A stretch of DNA of 64,000 nt from Paenibacillus glycanilyticus (GCF_030161375.1 NZ_BSSQ01000001.1:372001-436000); one strand, 5' to 3'. Counted from the first letter of the stretch, positions 52,107-61,809 are shown. Numbers and translations: made by a program. Notes: generated from the sequence alone by a model not told the origin.

Positions 52107-52298
52107 TTAGTCCTTGGATTCGGGGACCATATAATCGGTAGTTGATTCGTCGATTAACCCGTTATGCGGGGACACGGTGCCTCCGCCTAATCCCTCATTC
52201 ACCATGCGGTCAATATCCATGAAATAATTGTCGCGGCCTTCGTCCCATTTGTCTTCCGGCAGCTTCTCATTGTTCTCGATATCATCGAATTCCATCAT
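52107..52298 (-). CDS. Small acidic hypothetical protein (63 aa)
   Basis: From ATG at 52298 (GGGAGGAG ten bases upstream) it reads MMEFDDIENNEKLPEDKWDE and ends ESTTDYMVPESKD. It is very acidic and probably disordered, with no known domain. It precedes sspH on the same strand and may be co-expressed in sporulation. Function unknown. Confidence 0.6.
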   Translation of the reverse strand: MMEFDDIENNEKLPEDKWDEGRDNYFMDIDRMVNEGLGGGTVSPHNGLIDESTTDYMVPESKD

Positions 52299-52492
52299 AG
52301 TCGGTTCACTCCTCCCTGCAACAAGCATTGTTGGTTCAAGCAAAATATGCCCGTTTTGATTGATTCTCATGCATTGCGGCAACAATAAAGAACAGGAGAA
52401 GTTCATTAAGCACATGCTTTCGATGTATGAATCATCACGACGCCCTTGTTTGGGGCGTTATGGTGATAATTCATTTTAGGAGGAGTAACCAG

Positions 52493-53401
52493 ATGCATAC
52501 CGTATGGAAAGGCGCAATCAGCTTCGGGCTTGTCCATGTACCCGTCAAGATGTTCTCGGCCACGGAAGACAAGGATATCTCGCTTCGCATGATTCATAAA
52601 ACTTGCGGCAGCCCAATCGCTTACGTAAGGCGCTGTCCGAATTGCGATATCGAGGCGGAGTGGGACGATATTATCAAAGGTTATGAATACGAGAAAGGCC
52701 GTTATGTGCTCTTTGACAAAGAAGAGCTTGAGCAGTTAGCGGGGGAGAAATCGCATACGATTCAAATTATGGATTTTGTTGCGCTTGAGGAAATTGATCC
52801 CGTCTACTTCCAGAAGACGTACTATTTATCGCCGGATCAGGCCGGCAGCAATGCTTACGGCCTATTGCTCCAGGCCATGTCCGACACGGGCAAGATCGGC
52901 GTAGCGAAAGTATCGATCCGTTCCAAAAGCAGCCTCGCGGCTATTCGGGTCATCGATAACTGTCTGGCGATGGAGACCATCTTTTATCCCGATGAGATCC
53001 GTTCGATTTCCCATGTACCGGGCATACCGGAGTCGGTCAATGTGAACGAGAAAGAGTTGACTATGGCCAAGCTGCTAATTGAGCAGCTGTCTACGCCGTT
53101 TGAGCCAAGCAAATATAGCGACGACTATCGGGCGAATATGCTTCAAGCGATTAACAATAAAATTGCCGGCCAAGAAGTTCAGGTGGCACCACAGCAGGAA
53201 CAAACCAATGTGCTTGACTTGATGGCCGCCCTTCAGGCCAGCCTTGATGCGGCCAAACTGCCGCCGGGCGGTGTTGGACTCGACACCGGCTCGGGCACGC
53301 CAGCCGCGGCCGCTCCTGCGCCATCTGCTGCAGACCAGCCGCTTGTGAAGCCGCGCAAGCCTAGAGCGAAGAAAGATAAAGCGACGGAGACCGTTTCTTA
53401 A
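52493..53401 (+). CDS. ku: Non-homologous end joining protein Ku
   Basis: A 302-residue bacterial Ku. It starts MHTVWKGAISFGLVHVPVKM, a signature of the family, and has CGSPIAYVRRCPNCDIEAEW. The Ala/Pro-rich basic tail (KPRKPRAKKDK) may bind DNA. It forms a homodimer ring on DNA ends and recruits LigD. AGGAGGAG precedes ATG at 52493. The stop overlaps the ligase start by one base (TAATG). NHEJ helps dormant spores repair breaks. Confidence 0.95.
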   Translation: MHTVWKGAISFGLVHVPVKMFSATEDKDISLRMIHKTCGSPIAYVRRCPNCDIEAEWDDIIKGYEYEKGRYVLFDKEELEQLAGEKSHTIQIMDFVALEEIDPVYFQKTYYLSPDQAGSNAYGLLLQAMSDTGKIGVAKVSIRSKSSLAAIRVIDNCLAMETIFYPDEIRSISHVPGIPESVNVNEKELTMAKLLIEQLSTPFEPSKYSDDYRANMLQAINNKIAGQEVQVAPQQEQTNVLDLMAALQASLDAAKLPPGGVGLDTGSGTPAAAAPAPSAADQPLVKPRKPRAKKDKATETVS

Positions 53402-54351
53402 TGACTGTTTTCACCCTCCCCGCCGAACCGATGATTCCCATTGCGGATGAGCGGATTCCCGTGGAGCCCGGCTGGATCTACCAGATCAAATGGGACGGTG
53501 TCCGGATCGTTGCCACGGTAAACGATGACGGCAGAATTGATCTGTATTCGCGGAAGCTGCTGAACAAAAACGCGGTATATCCGGAGATCCACAGGACGCT
53601 GCAGGAGCAAGCCGTTAAGCTTGGCCCCTGCATGCTGGACGGAGAGATCGTCTATTACGACGGCGTGCGCCCCAACTTCCAAATGGTATTAACACGAGAG
53701 CGAAGTTTCGGCGGCGAGCCTTCCCCTTCTTCCAGCCAAGGGAGAGTGCTATACGTACTTTTTGACCTGCTGCAGGACGGCGACCAGGATTTGCGTCCGC
53801 TTCCTTATGCGGCGAGGCATGAACGGCTTCTAGCCAAGATGAAGGAAATCCGCTCGGACCGTCTTCTTATATCTGATCTTTATACGGATCCGGACTCCTT
53901 GTGGAAATGGGTGGACGAGCATGAATGGGAAGGAATCGTCAGCAAAAAATTAGACAGTCCCTACAAGGAAGGGAAAGCCCATCGGGATTGGCTGAAGAAA
54001 AAACGGGCCATTCTGCTTGATGTCGGCATTGTTGGCGTGAAGCGCCGCGACGGGCGGGCGGCAAGCCTTGTTATGTCCGACCAAGGCCGGTTCGTCGGCA
54101 GCGTCTCGCTTGGCCTTGACGAAGCGATGCGGGAAACGCTTGGCCAAATGCTTCAGTTGCGGAAAAGCGATGCTCCTTCATGGCCTATGCCATTTCCATC
54201 GCTGCCCGCCGAATTGAAAGGCGAGAGCATCATATGGCTGCCTTCCCCCCTGCCATGCCGGGTTACGGGACTTGAGCTGACATCTGCCGGACTGCTCAGA
54301 CATCCCAAGCTGGTGTCCTTTGGACTTCCTCCAGCGGGAGGCCGTACATGA
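53401..54351 (+). CDS. ligD: ATP-dependent DNA ligase (LigD ligase domain, stand-alone)
   Basis: A 316-residue ligase. Motif I has the AMP-binding Lys30 in YQIKWDGVR. Motif III (LYVLFDLLQDGD), motif IV (WEGIVSKKLDS) and motif V (DWLKKKRA) follow, then an OB-fold. It seals double-strand breaks with Ku. In B. subtilis this domain is fused to the polymerase domain in one LigD; here the polymerase is a separate gene overlapping by four bases. The nuclease domain seen in some LigD proteins is absent. Confidence 0.93.
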   Translation: MTVFTLPAEPMIPIADERIPVEPGWIYQIKWDGVRIVATVNDDGRIDLYSRKLLNKNAVYPEIHRTLQEQAVKLGPCMLDGEIVYYDGVRPNFQMVLTRERSFGGEPSPSSSQGRVLYVLFDLLQDGDQDLRPLPYAARHERLLAKMKEIRSDRLLISDLYTDPDSLWKWVDEHEWEGIVSKKLDSPYKEGKAHRDWLKKKRAILLDVGIVGVKRRDGRAASLVMSDQGRFVGSVSLGLDEAMRETLGQMLQLRKSDAPSWPMPFPSLPAELKGESIIWLPSPLPCRVTGLELTSAGLLRHPKLVSFGLPPAGGRT

Positions 54352-55262
54352 ACAGGACAAACGCATCTGCCAAACGGACGGCAACCGTTATGGTGGAGGG
54401 CTATGAATTAACGATTACAAACCCGGAGAAACCGCTTTGGCCGGAGCAAGGCATAACGAAAGCGATGTATCTGGAGAAGCTTGCCATGTTGTCGCCTTTT
54501 CTGCTGAAGCATTGCAAGGACCGTTATTTGACGACGATTCGATATCCCCATGGTTATGCGGATAAGTCGTTTTATCAGAAAAACTGTCCCGAACCAAAGC
54601 CGGATTTCGTCACGATCGCCGAAAGCGAAGGAATCTCTTATATTCATCTCGACAATTTGCCAACTTTGCTATGGCTAGGCAACTTGGCCTGTCTTGAGTT
54701 CCATGCGTCCTTTGACCGGATTAGCGAGCCGGATTATCCGACCGAATGGATATTGGACCTTGATCCTTCCCGGGAGGATGAACCTCGGATCATCGAAGCT
54801 GCCGCGCTCGTCGGAAAGCTGCTGGATTCGCTGAAGATCCAATCTGTTCCCAAAACCTCCGGCGCGACAGGCGTTCAAATCATCGTTCCCGTCCAGCAGA
54901 AATATACGTTTGATGAACTGAGGACCCTCGGTCAATTCGTCGGCGATTATTTATCAAGCGCTTATCCGCAGCTATTCACCGTTGAACGGCTGACCAAAAA
55001 CCGCGGTGATCTCATTTATGTAGACTATTTGCAGCATTACAAAGGGAAAACGATCTCGGCTCCGTATACGCCAAGAGCTCGCTTTGGCGCGCCTGTCTCT
55101 ACCCCGCTCCTATGGGAAGAAGTATATGCAGGGGGCATAAAACCGGCCGACTTCCATCTTCTGAACATAGCGGAACGCCTCCAGCGTTACGGAGACTTGA
55201 TCGATCTGGTACAGCCGCAAGATCTAGGCCATGTGCTCAGCTTTATCCGCGCCAAAAAATAA
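54348..55262 (+). CDS. LigD-type primase-polymerase domain protein (stand-alone)
   Basis: A 304-residue AEP-family polymerase. The catalytic aspartates are in WILDLDPSRED (Asp137, Asp139), and TSGATGVQIIVPV and YVDYLQHYKGKTISAPYTPR are typical of LigD PolDom. It fills gaps and adds ribonucleotides at breaks. The start overlaps the ligase stop (ATGA). It acts with Ku and the ligase as a split LigD. Confidence 0.93.
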   Translation: MNRTNASAKRTATVMVEGYELTITNPEKPLWPEQGITKAMYLEKLAMLSPFLLKHCKDRYLTTIRYPHGYADKSFYQKNCPEPKPDFVTIAESEGISYIHLDNLPTLLWLGNLACLEFHASFDRISEPDYPTEWILDLDPSREDEPRIIEAAALVGKLLDSLKIQSVPKTSGATGVQIIVPVQQKYTFDELRTLGQFVGDYLSSAYPQLFTVERLTKNRGDLIYVDYLQHYKGKTISAPYTPRARFGAPVSTPLLWEEVYAGGIKPADFHLLNIAERLQRYGDLIDLVQPQDLGHVLSFIRAKK

Positions 55263-55270
55263 GCCGCCCT

Positions 55271-56707
55271 TTACAAGAGCGGCGCCAATAGTCTAGCAGC
55301 GGCTTCCGCTGCTTTTTCTTTTGCCTGCCTCTGCCGGAAACTTTCCAAATCCAGCTCTCGGCTATCGAGCAAATCCTGCTCGAAATCTTGCTTCAAACGC
55401 GAGATGGTTCCATGATCAAACAAGACCGCGTTCTGCTCGAAGTTGCTGTGAAAGCTCCTCATATCCATATTAGCCGTTCCGACTATCGCCAGCAGATCGT
55501 CTACGATCATGACCTTCGCGTGGATAAAGCCTTTTTGATAGCGGTATACCCGAACCCCCGCTGCCAGCATCCGTTCCACAAAGGACAAGGTCGCCCACAA
55601 TACGAGCTGCGTATCCGCAATGCCGGGTATAATTAACCGGACATCTACCCCGCTTTTTGCGGCACTGCCTAGCGCGGCCAGCAGACTTTCATCCGGAATA
55701 AAGTATGGCGTCGAAATCGAGATGCTTGTTGTGGCAGCCGTTACGGAAGCGAACGCGGTCTCCAGAATCGGTTCCCCGCTCCGATCCGGCCCGCTCGACA
55801 CAATAAGAACCGGTTCTTGCAACGCTTCATCGGGATCATGCTCGGGCATGTACCCGGCATTAACCGGCAGACGTTCCTTGGCGGCCAGCTCCCAGTCTTT
55901 CATAAACAGCTCTTGCAAGAAATAGACCGCGTCTCCTTCAAGCCGGAGCTGCGTGTCCCGCCAGAAACCAAGCCTCTTATCCTTGCCTAAGTACTCGTCT
56001 CCGATATTGATGCCGCCAACGAAACCAACTTTCCCGTCAATAACGGCAATTTTACTATGATTGCGGCTGTTTAATAACCTCTTGAACAGCGCGGTTCCCG
56101 CCGGTAAAAAACATTCCACCCTCGCGCCCGACTGCTTCAGCTCCGACACGTACCGCTTACTCAAATGAACGCTTCCGATTCCGTCATACAGAACGCGAAC
56201 CTCAATTCCCGCCTTCGCTTTGGCAGTTAGGACATGCAGGAACTTCCGGCCTATCTCGTCATCGCGGATCGTATAATAGTCCAGATGAATATGATGGCTG
56301 GCACGCTCCATCTCTTCCAATATAGACGCAAAAGTCTCCCGCCCGTTGGTAAGCACCTTTACTTGATTGCCAAGCGTCACCGGCCTGCCCGAGCATACGC
56401 GAAGCAGCCCAAGCAGCTGGTCCCGCTGCAGCATGCCGGTCTGGCCAAGCTCACCAACGCTCTCGGCGCATATGGACAAGCGCTCTGCCGCTTGCTCGTA
56501 TTCTCTGGAAATATTGCGCCCTGCATGTACGCGCCTGGACCGCCCAATCATCCAATAGCAGGCAAAACCCAGAACAGGCACGGCGAGCGAAATAAACACC
56601 CATGCCGTAGCTTTTGCGGGCAGGCGCCTCTCGATCCAGACAATTGCAACAGACTGAGCGCTATATAACAATAGAAAGACTATGATTGCAATAAACCAAC
56701 CGATCAT
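55271..56707 (-). CDS. cls: Cardiolipin synthase (phospholipase D family)
   Basis: A 478-residue membrane enzyme. Two N-terminal hydrophobic helices (WFIAIIVFLLLYSAQSVAIV; TAWVFISLAVPVLGFACYWM) precede two HKD motifs, NHSKIAVIDGKVGFVGGIN and IHAKVMIVDDLLAIVGTAN. It condenses two phosphatidylglycerols to cardiolipin. It follows the rfb genes by 27 bases and converges with the LigD polymerase gene, separated by eight bases with a small GCCGC/GCGGC hairpin. Confidence 0.93.
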   Translation of the reverse strand: MIGWFIAIIVFLLLYSAQSVAIVWIERRLPAKATAWVFISLAVPVLGFACYWMIGRSRRVHAGRNISREYEQAAERLSICAESVGELGQTGMLQRDQLLGLLRVCSGRPVTLGNQVKVLTNGRETFASILEEMERASHHIHLDYYTIRDDEIGRKFLHVLTAKAKAGIEVRVLYDGIGSVHLSKRYVSELKQSGARVECFLPAGTALFKRLLNSRNHSKIAVIDGKVGFVGGINIGDEYLGKDKRLGFWRDTQLRLEGDAVYFLQELFMKDWELAAKERLPVNAGYMPEHDPDEALQEPVLIVSSGPDRSGEPILETAFASVTAATTSISISTPYFIPDESLLAALGSAAKSGVDVRLIIPGIADTQLVLWATLSFVERMLAAGVRVYRYQKGFIHAKVMIVDDLLAIVGTANMDMRSFHSNFEQNAVLFDHGTISRLKQDFEQDLLDSRELDLESFRQRQAKEKAAEAAARLLAPLL

Positions 56708-56734
56708 TCTAGCACCCCATTAATTGAATCCCAT

Positions 56735-57628
56735 TCAACTAGTGTGGTCCTCCTGCGGAAATTTATGCTGAGATAAATAATGACGCAAAGCTTCCCGCCA
56801 AGGCGGGAGCGGAGTTAAGCCGTTGCTGCGGATCGCGCCGTGATCCATTACCGAATAGAGGGGGCGGGGAGCCGGACGGGGGAACTCTTGTGTTGTGCAA
56901 GGCTCGACAAACGTGCTGCTGCCACTCTCCTCCATGATCGCTTTCGCAAACTCATACCAGGAGCAGACGCCGCTGCCCGATGCATGGTAGATGCCGTAAT
57001 AATCGGTTTGTACCAGCTCTAATATAAATAACGCCAGATCCCTCGTATACGTCGGCGAACCTACCTGATCCGCAACAACGCTCAGCCGGTCGCGCTTAGA
57101 TGCAAGCTTCAGCATCGTTTGCACGAAATTAGGGCCGTAAGCGCCAAATACCCAAGAGGTTCTGACGATAAAATAACGGTCATGAAGGCTTATGACCGCC
57201 TGTTCCCCGGCTAGCTTGGATTGTCCGTAGACGGTTTGCGGATTGGTCCGGTCATACTCCTTGTACGGTACCGTGCCAGATCCGTCAAATACATAATCGG
57301 TACTGACAGCGCATAGCTTAGCGCCGATTTCCCTGGCAGCCAAAGCAACGTTGCGAGAGCCGGCAGCATTCACGCGGAATGCCTCATCCGGCTCCGCTTC
57401 CGCTTTGTCCACGGCTGTGTAAGCTGCGCAATGAATGACAACATCCGGTCTAAGCCGGGACAAGACGCTTCGACATTGATCAAGACTCGTAATATCAAGC
57501 GTCTTGCGATCCAGTCCTATGATTTCGAATGAACCGCCGGTATCCATGAGCACAAATTCTCTGCCAAGCTGACCATTGGCACCGGTAACGACAACTTTCA
57601 GCTTGTGCTGCTCAGTTGCTCCGGTCAT
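56735..57628 (-). CDS. rfbD: dTDP-4-dehydrorhamnose reductase
   Basis: A 297-residue SDR enzyme. VVVTGANGQLGREF binds NADPH and STDYVFDGSGTVPYKEYDRTNP is the RmlD signature. YGQSKLAGEQ gives the Tyr-Lys pair. It makes dTDP-L-rhamnose. The start overlaps the rfbB stop by four bases. The ribosome site is weak, consistent with coupling. Confidence 0.93.
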   Translation of the reverse strand: MTGATEQHKLKVVVTGANGQLGREFVLMDTGGSFEIIGLDRKTLDITSLDQCRSVLSRLRPDVVIHCAAYTAVDKAEAEPDEAFRVNAAGSRNVALAAREIGAKLCAVSTDYVFDGSGTVPYKEYDRTNPQTVYGQSKLAGEQAVISLHDRYFIVRTSWVFGAYGPNFVQTMLKLASKRDRLSVVADQVGSPTYTRDLALFILELVQTDYYGIYHASGSGVCSWYEFAKAIMEESGSSTFVEPCTTQEFPRPAPRPLYSVMDHGAIRSNGLTPLPPWREALRHYLSQHKFPQEDHTS

Positions 57629-58584
57629 TTGGATTCCAACCATTTCTCATGTTGAAGATACCACGCAATCGTTGCTTTAATGCCTTCTTCATAGCTATGG
57701 TCCGGAACCCAGCCAAGCTCGCGTTTTATTTTGTCCGCGTCAATGGCATACCGGCGGTCATGTCCCAGACGGTCTACTACATGACGAATCAACGTCTCCG
57801 GTTTACCCAGCTCTTGCAAAATAGTTCTCACCACATGAAGATTCGTTCGTTCGTTGCTGCCGCCGATATTGTACACTTCCCCCACCCGGCCTTGATGCAG
57901 CACGAGATCGATCGCTTTGCAATGATCCTCTACATACAGCCAATCTCTTACTTGAAGACCGTCACCGTATACCGGCAGCGGCTTATCCTCCAGCGCATTC
58001 TTAATCATTAACGGAATAAGCTTCTCCGGAAATTGATAGGGTCCGTAGTTATTCGAGCAGCGTGTTATTACTGCCGGCAGGCCATAGGTCTCGTGATACG
58101 CCCGAACGAGCAGATCGGCACCGGCTTTGCTGGCCGAATAAGGACTGTTGGGCGCTAGCGGCGTCTCTTCCGTAAAGAGCCCTTCCGCCCCCAAAGTACC
58201 GTATACCTCATCCGTGGATACCTGTACGTACTTCGCCACTTGATAAATCCGCGATAATTCAAGCAAGGTCTGGGTCCCAACGACATTCGTGCGTACAAAG
58301 AGATCCGGCTGCACAATGCTCCGGTCAACATGCGACTCCGCGGCAAAGTTAATAACCGCATCAACTCCGGCTTCAAATAGCGGAGTAAGCGCCGCCTGGT
58401 CGGCAATATCCGCTTGGACAAACGAATAATTCGGATGATTCTCCACCTGCTTGAGATTGTCCGGATTACCCGCATAGGTTAAGGCATCAACGTTAATCAG
58501 CTTATAATCGGGATAACGGCTTAACATATAATGAACGAAGTTGCTCCCGATAAAGCCCGCTCCGCCTGTAATTAACATTTTCAT
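57625..58584 (-). CDS. rfbB: dTDP-glucose 4,6-dehydratase
   Basis: A 319-residue SDR enzyme starting MKMLITGGAGFIGSNFVHYM. STDEVYGTLG and YSASKAGADLL hold the catalytic residues. It makes dTDP-4-keto-6-deoxyglucose. GAGGGG lies ten bases before ATG at 58584, which sets the start inside a longer open frame. It starts ten bases after the rfbC stop. Confidence 0.95.
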   Translation of the reverse strand: MKMLITGGAGFIGSNFVHYMLSRYPDYKLINVDALTYAGNPDNLKQVENHPNYSFVQADIADQAALTPLFEAGVDAVINFAAESHVDRSIVQPDLFVRTNVVGTQTLLELSRIYQVAKYVQVSTDEVYGTLGAEGLFTEETPLAPNSPYSASKAGADLLVRAYHETYGLPAVITRCSNNYGPYQFPEKLIPLMIKNALEDKPLPVYGDGLQVRDWLYVEDHCKAIDLVLHQGRVGEVYNIGGSNERTNLHVVRTILQELGKPETLIRHVVDRLGHDRRYAIDADKIKRELGWVPDHSYEEGIKATIAWYLQHEKWLESK

Positions 58585-58594
58585 TTGGGAAGGC

Positions 58595-59152
58595 TCACCC
58601 CTCATATACAAAATTGATTTCTGCCTGGGCAAGCACGGGATGCTTCGCGTCTTTATCCGACAAGATCGGCTTCGTGACCGGCCAGTCAATCCGAAGCGCC
58701 GGATCATTCCAGGCAATCCCCCGGTCATGCTCGGAAGAATAAAGGGCATCCACCTTATACTGCACCTCGCAGTTTGGCACCAGCGTGCAGAAGCCATGCG
58801 CAAAACCTTGCGGAACGAGCAGCTGTCGCTTGTTCGCGGCGCTCAGAATAAACCCTTGCCATTCTCCAAAGGTTGGCGAGCCGCGACGAATATCTACAAC
58901 TACGTCATAGATCGCCCCGGCAGTAACCCGAACCAGCTTCGTTTGCGCTCTCGGATTCAGTTGATAGTGCATCCCCCTAATAACGCCTGCCTCTACCGAT
59001 AACGAATGATTATCCTGTACGAAAGCTTGTATGATTCCGTTCTGCCGCGCCGTTTGCTCATTATAGCTTTCCGTGAAGAAACCTCTGTGGTCGCCGTATA
59101 CGGGGGGCTCCAGCAGCTTCACTCCCGGCAGCCTAGTTTCCATTACGTTCAT
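58595..59152 (-). CDS. rfbC: dTDP-4-dehydrorhamnose 3,5-epimerase
   Basis: A 185-residue cupin enzyme with YGDHRGFFTESYNEQTARQ, RGMHYQLNPRAQTKLVRV and PQGFAHGFCTL, the RmlC signature with catalytic His in MHYQ. It is first in the rfbC-rfbB-rfbD order. The first gene of the pathway, rfbA, is not in the window. Confidence 0.95.
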   Translation of the reverse strand: MNVMETRLPGVKLLEPPVYGDHRGFFTESYNEQTARQNGIIQAFVQDNHSLSVEAGVIRGMHYQLNPRAQTKLVRVTAGAIYDVVVDIRRGSPTFGEWQGFILSAANKRQLLVPQGFAHGFCTLVPNCEVQYKVDALYSSEHDRGIAWNDPALRIDWPVTKPILSDKDAKHPVLAQAEINFVYEG

Positions 59153-59339
59153 GTCTCACCATCCTGTTAGATCAGAACTTTGACACTATTATTATATTCG
59201 ACAAGCTCGTACTGACTCTTAGGTATACGCCATTTTTCTCCCTATCCCGAATATAATTCTGGCATGTCTCGAGCTTTGAGAGAATAAAAGTCAATAGAAC
59301 TTAAACTTATCGGACTGGAAGGAGGCTTAACCTAAGCTT

Positions 59340-59789
59340 ATGTTCAAGGATAAAAACAACGTTTCGGCGAGTGACACGCTAATTGGTCTCGGAACGCATT
59401 TGGAGGGAAAGCTGACTTGCGACGCAAACCTCCGTATTGAAGGCGAGCATAGCGGAGATATCGTCTGTCTGGGAGATGTCATCATCGGGGAAAACGGCAT
59501 GGCACGCTCCAACATTACGGCAAGAGACATCGTTATTGCAGGCAAGGTGTACGGGGAAGTAACGGCCAAAGGCCGATTAACGATTACCGCAACCGGTCAA
59601 TTAACCGGCAGCATCTCCGCCCAAGGCATCATTGTCCAAGACGGAGGGATGTTAAACGGCACCTGCCATATGGAACGATCGGCAGCCGATACCCGAACCC
59701 GTCCGTTGTCCGAGACAAACGGCGGCGGCTCAGCCGCATCTGCGAAGGAGCAGAATCGGGAGAAGGAAAAGGCGCGTCAAGCGGTATAA
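59340..59789 (+). CDS. Bactofilin (polymer-forming cytoskeletal protein)
   Basis: A 149-residue protein with a right-handed beta-helix of repeats: GTHLEGKLTCDANLRIEGEH, GDVIIGENGMARSNITARD, GKVYGEVTAKGRLTI and GQLTGSISAQGIIVQ. Bactofilins polymerise without nucleotides and help shape the cell or place wall enzymes. The tail is hydrophilic and disordered. AAGGAGG lies fourteen bases from ATG, a long spacing. It is a single gene with a strong terminator. Confidence 0.9.
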   Translation: MFKDKNNVSASDTLIGLGTHLEGKLTCDANLRIEGEHSGDIVCLGDVIIGENGMARSNITARDIVIAGKVYGEVTAKGRLTITATGQLTGSISAQGIIVQDGGMLNGTCHMERSAADTRTRPLSETNGGGSAASAKEQNREKEKARQAV

Positions 59790-59792
59790 GAA

Positions 59793-59834
59793 AACTCCCA
59801 TTCGGCTCATCAACTGGAACCGAATGGGAGTTTA
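59793..59834. terminator. Bidirectional intrinsic terminator
   Basis: A 14-base perfect stem (59793-59806 with 59821-59834) between bactofilin and the convergent ABC permease. Confidence 0.92.
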
Positions 59835-59856
59835 TTGTTTATATGGACGCGCGCAA

Positions 59857-60651
59857 TTAAGCGGCCACGTCTCTCTTCTTGAACACATACCAAGCGAGTC
59901 CAACAAAGATGGCATAATAGACGGCAAGCACAAGGAAAGAGAAGCCCAATGTCATGCCTTCGCGCATTGGATTGTGATCCAAGTACTGCGTAAGGTCAAG
60001 GTGGATAAACAGTAGATAGTCGATCCATTTGTAATCAAGCGTAGCTAATAACATAACAAACGTGTTAACCCCAAGAATGAGGAACAAGGATAAGCCTATC
60101 GCCAACGCTCCGCTGCGGAATACCGTTGCCAGCATAAAAGCAAGCGTTGTCGTAACGACTAGGGAAATATATTTCAGCACGCTGAATTGGAACATATACG
60201 CGATAATGGACCCTGTCACCAGCGGAGAAATAACCTCCGAAGCCGTTGCGTCCTGATAACCGAACAACACCATGTTCAGAATAAAACCAAACAGCAGCAT
60301 GGCGATAACCATTCCGAGCGCGTATAGTAACACCGCCACATATTTGGACAATAATATTTTCGATCTTGTCCATGGACGAATCAGCAGCAGCTTAATCGTG
60401 CCGCTCGTAAACTCATCCGCCACGCTGCCTGAAGCAATGACAATCGTAAACACCGTGATGAGCATGAACATAATCGAAGCTTCATTGTATAACATGTTCC
60501 AGGATGAAGCGTCATGCGCATCATTCACGAAATACGTAATGATGGAGATCGCCGCCATCAAAGCGAACATAATGCCGAGCATCACATAGGTACGCGGCCG
60601 GCGGTAAATTTTCATATTTTCGTTTTGTACAAGCTTCCAAAAATTAAACAA
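59857..60651 (-). CDS. ABC-2 type transporter permease
   Basis: A 264-residue membrane protein with six hydrophobic segments. SVADEFTSGTIKLLLIRPWTRSKILL is the conserved cytoplasmic coupling region of ABC-2 permeases. The start overlaps the ATPase stop by eight bases. With the ATPase it forms an exporter. The substrate is unknown; such pairs often give antimicrobial peptide resistance. Confidence 0.9.
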   Translation of the reverse strand: MFNFWKLVQNENMKIYRRPRTYVMLGIMFALMAAISIITYFVNDAHDASSWNMLYNEASIMFMLITVFTIVIASGSVADEFTSGTIKLLLIRPWTRSKILLSKYVAVLLYALGMVIAMLLFGFILNMVLFGYQDATASEVISPLVTGSIIAYMFQFSVLKYISLVVTTTLAFMLATVFRSGALAIGLSLFLILGVNTFVMLLATLDYKWIDYLLFIHLDLTQYLDHNPMREGMTLGFSFLVLAVYYAIFVGLAWYVFKKRDVAA

Positions 60652-61564
60652 TGCGTTCCCCTCCTGTTACTTCCAGGAATTGATCTTCAAGCGATTTAAT
60701 TTGGACGCGGATGCCGTATACGAGAACGCCTTCCGCAACAAGCTTTGCGTTAAAGGCCGCTACGAAATCGCGGTTTGCCTCCAATACAATGCCATCGCCT
60801 TCCTTGAACGCATCTTTGCCAAGCTCCGCTGCCACGGCAATCGCTTCGGCAGGCTTGTCCACCTCGAACAACATGTTCACGTTGCTCAAAGCGTCATGCC
60901 CTTCTTGCTTGATCGTGCGAACATCAATCAACTTGCCGTTCTGAATAATAGCAACGCGGTCGCACATCAGCTCCATCTCGGAGAGCAGATGGCTGGAGAC
61001 AAATACGGCAATTCCTTCTTCCTTCGACAGCTGGCGAAGATAATCGCGCAGCTCGCGGATTCCCGCCGGATCAAGACCGTTGGTCGGCTCGTCGAGGATA
61101 AGCAACTTCGGACGGTGCAAGATCGCCTGCGCGACGCCTAATCTTTGGCGCATGCCAAGCGAATAGGTCCGCACTTTATCATGAATCCGGGCTTCGAGGC
61201 CAACAAGGGCAATGACCTCTTGGATCCGCTCAGCCGTAACGCCTTCAATCATCCGGGCAAAATGAACAAGGTTCTGATACCCGGTCAAATATTTGTACAT
61301 TTCCGGATTCTCGACAATAGCTCCGACATTCCGAATAGCCTGCTGGTATTCGGTGCGGATACTGTGGCCGTCGATCTTGATCTCGCCGGATGTCATGGCC
61401 ATAAGGCCCACCATCATGCGAATGGTCGTTGTTTTGCCGGAGCCGTTAGGCCCAAGAAAACCAAATACTTCGCCCAGCGGCAAATCAAGCGTCAGGTTAT
61501 TAATAATCGTCTTCTTCCCGATACGCTTCGTCACCTGCTGCAGCTGTACAATCGGTTGTTCCAT
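60644..61564 (-). CDS. ABC transporter ATP-binding protein
   Basis: A 306-residue ATPase. Walker A is FLGPNGSGKTTTIRMM, the signature YSLGMRQRLGVAQA, Walker B LLILDEPTNGLDP, and the switch His is in VFVSSHLLSEMELMCD. The extended C-terminal part (about 220-306) is typical of drug and bacteriocin exporters. It is first in a two-gene operon with the permease. Confidence 0.94.
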   Translation of the reverse strand: MEQPIVQLQQVTKRIGKKTIINNLTLDLPLGEVFGFLGPNGSGKTTTIRMMVGLMAMTSGEIKIDGHSIRTEYQQAIRNVGAIVENPEMYKYLTGYQNLVHFARMIEGVTAERIQEVIALVGLEARIHDKVRTYSLGMRQRLGVAQAILHRPKLLILDEPTNGLDPAGIRELRDYLRQLSKEEGIAVFVSSHLLSEMELMCDRVAIIQNGKLIDVRTIKQEGHDALSNVNMLFEVDKPAEAIAVAAELGKDAFKEGDGIVLEANRDFVAAFNAKLVAEGVLVYGIRVQIKSLEDQFLEVTGGERIV

Positions 61565-61665
61565 GGGATGATCACCATTCCATTTCCAAAAACTAGTTTA
61601 TGTATCGTCCGTCTATTATAGCGAATCAAGAGTAGAAGGGAAAGTGAACAACCTATTAAGATTTG

Positions 61666-61809
61666 TTATACTCGCGAACAATCCGAGCAGCAGCCAAGCG
61701 GCAACACGACACGGAAAAAGCCGGTCCGAAAAAGTGCCTTTGCATCATGCACCTTCACCATTTTTCCGCATCCAACACAATAAAAGCATTCTTCCAGTTG
61801 CAACATCAT
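61666..61809 (-). CDS. Small cysteine-rich (zinc-knuckle-like) protein, 47 aa
   Basis: A short frame with AGGGGAA upstream starts MMLQLEECFYCVGCGKMVKV and ends LPLGCCSDCSRV. The cysteine layout CFYCVGC ... CCSDC suggests one zinc site. It sits after a consensus promoter on the same strand, with a leader of about 65 bases. A perfect cre box lies upstream of the promoter. Met at 61806 is an alternative start. No family was recognised. It was overlooked by length, but the promoter and ribosome site make a real gene likely. Confidence 0.65.
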   Translation of the reverse strand: MMLQLEECFYCVGCGKMVKVHDAKALFRTGFFRVVLPLGCCSDCSRV

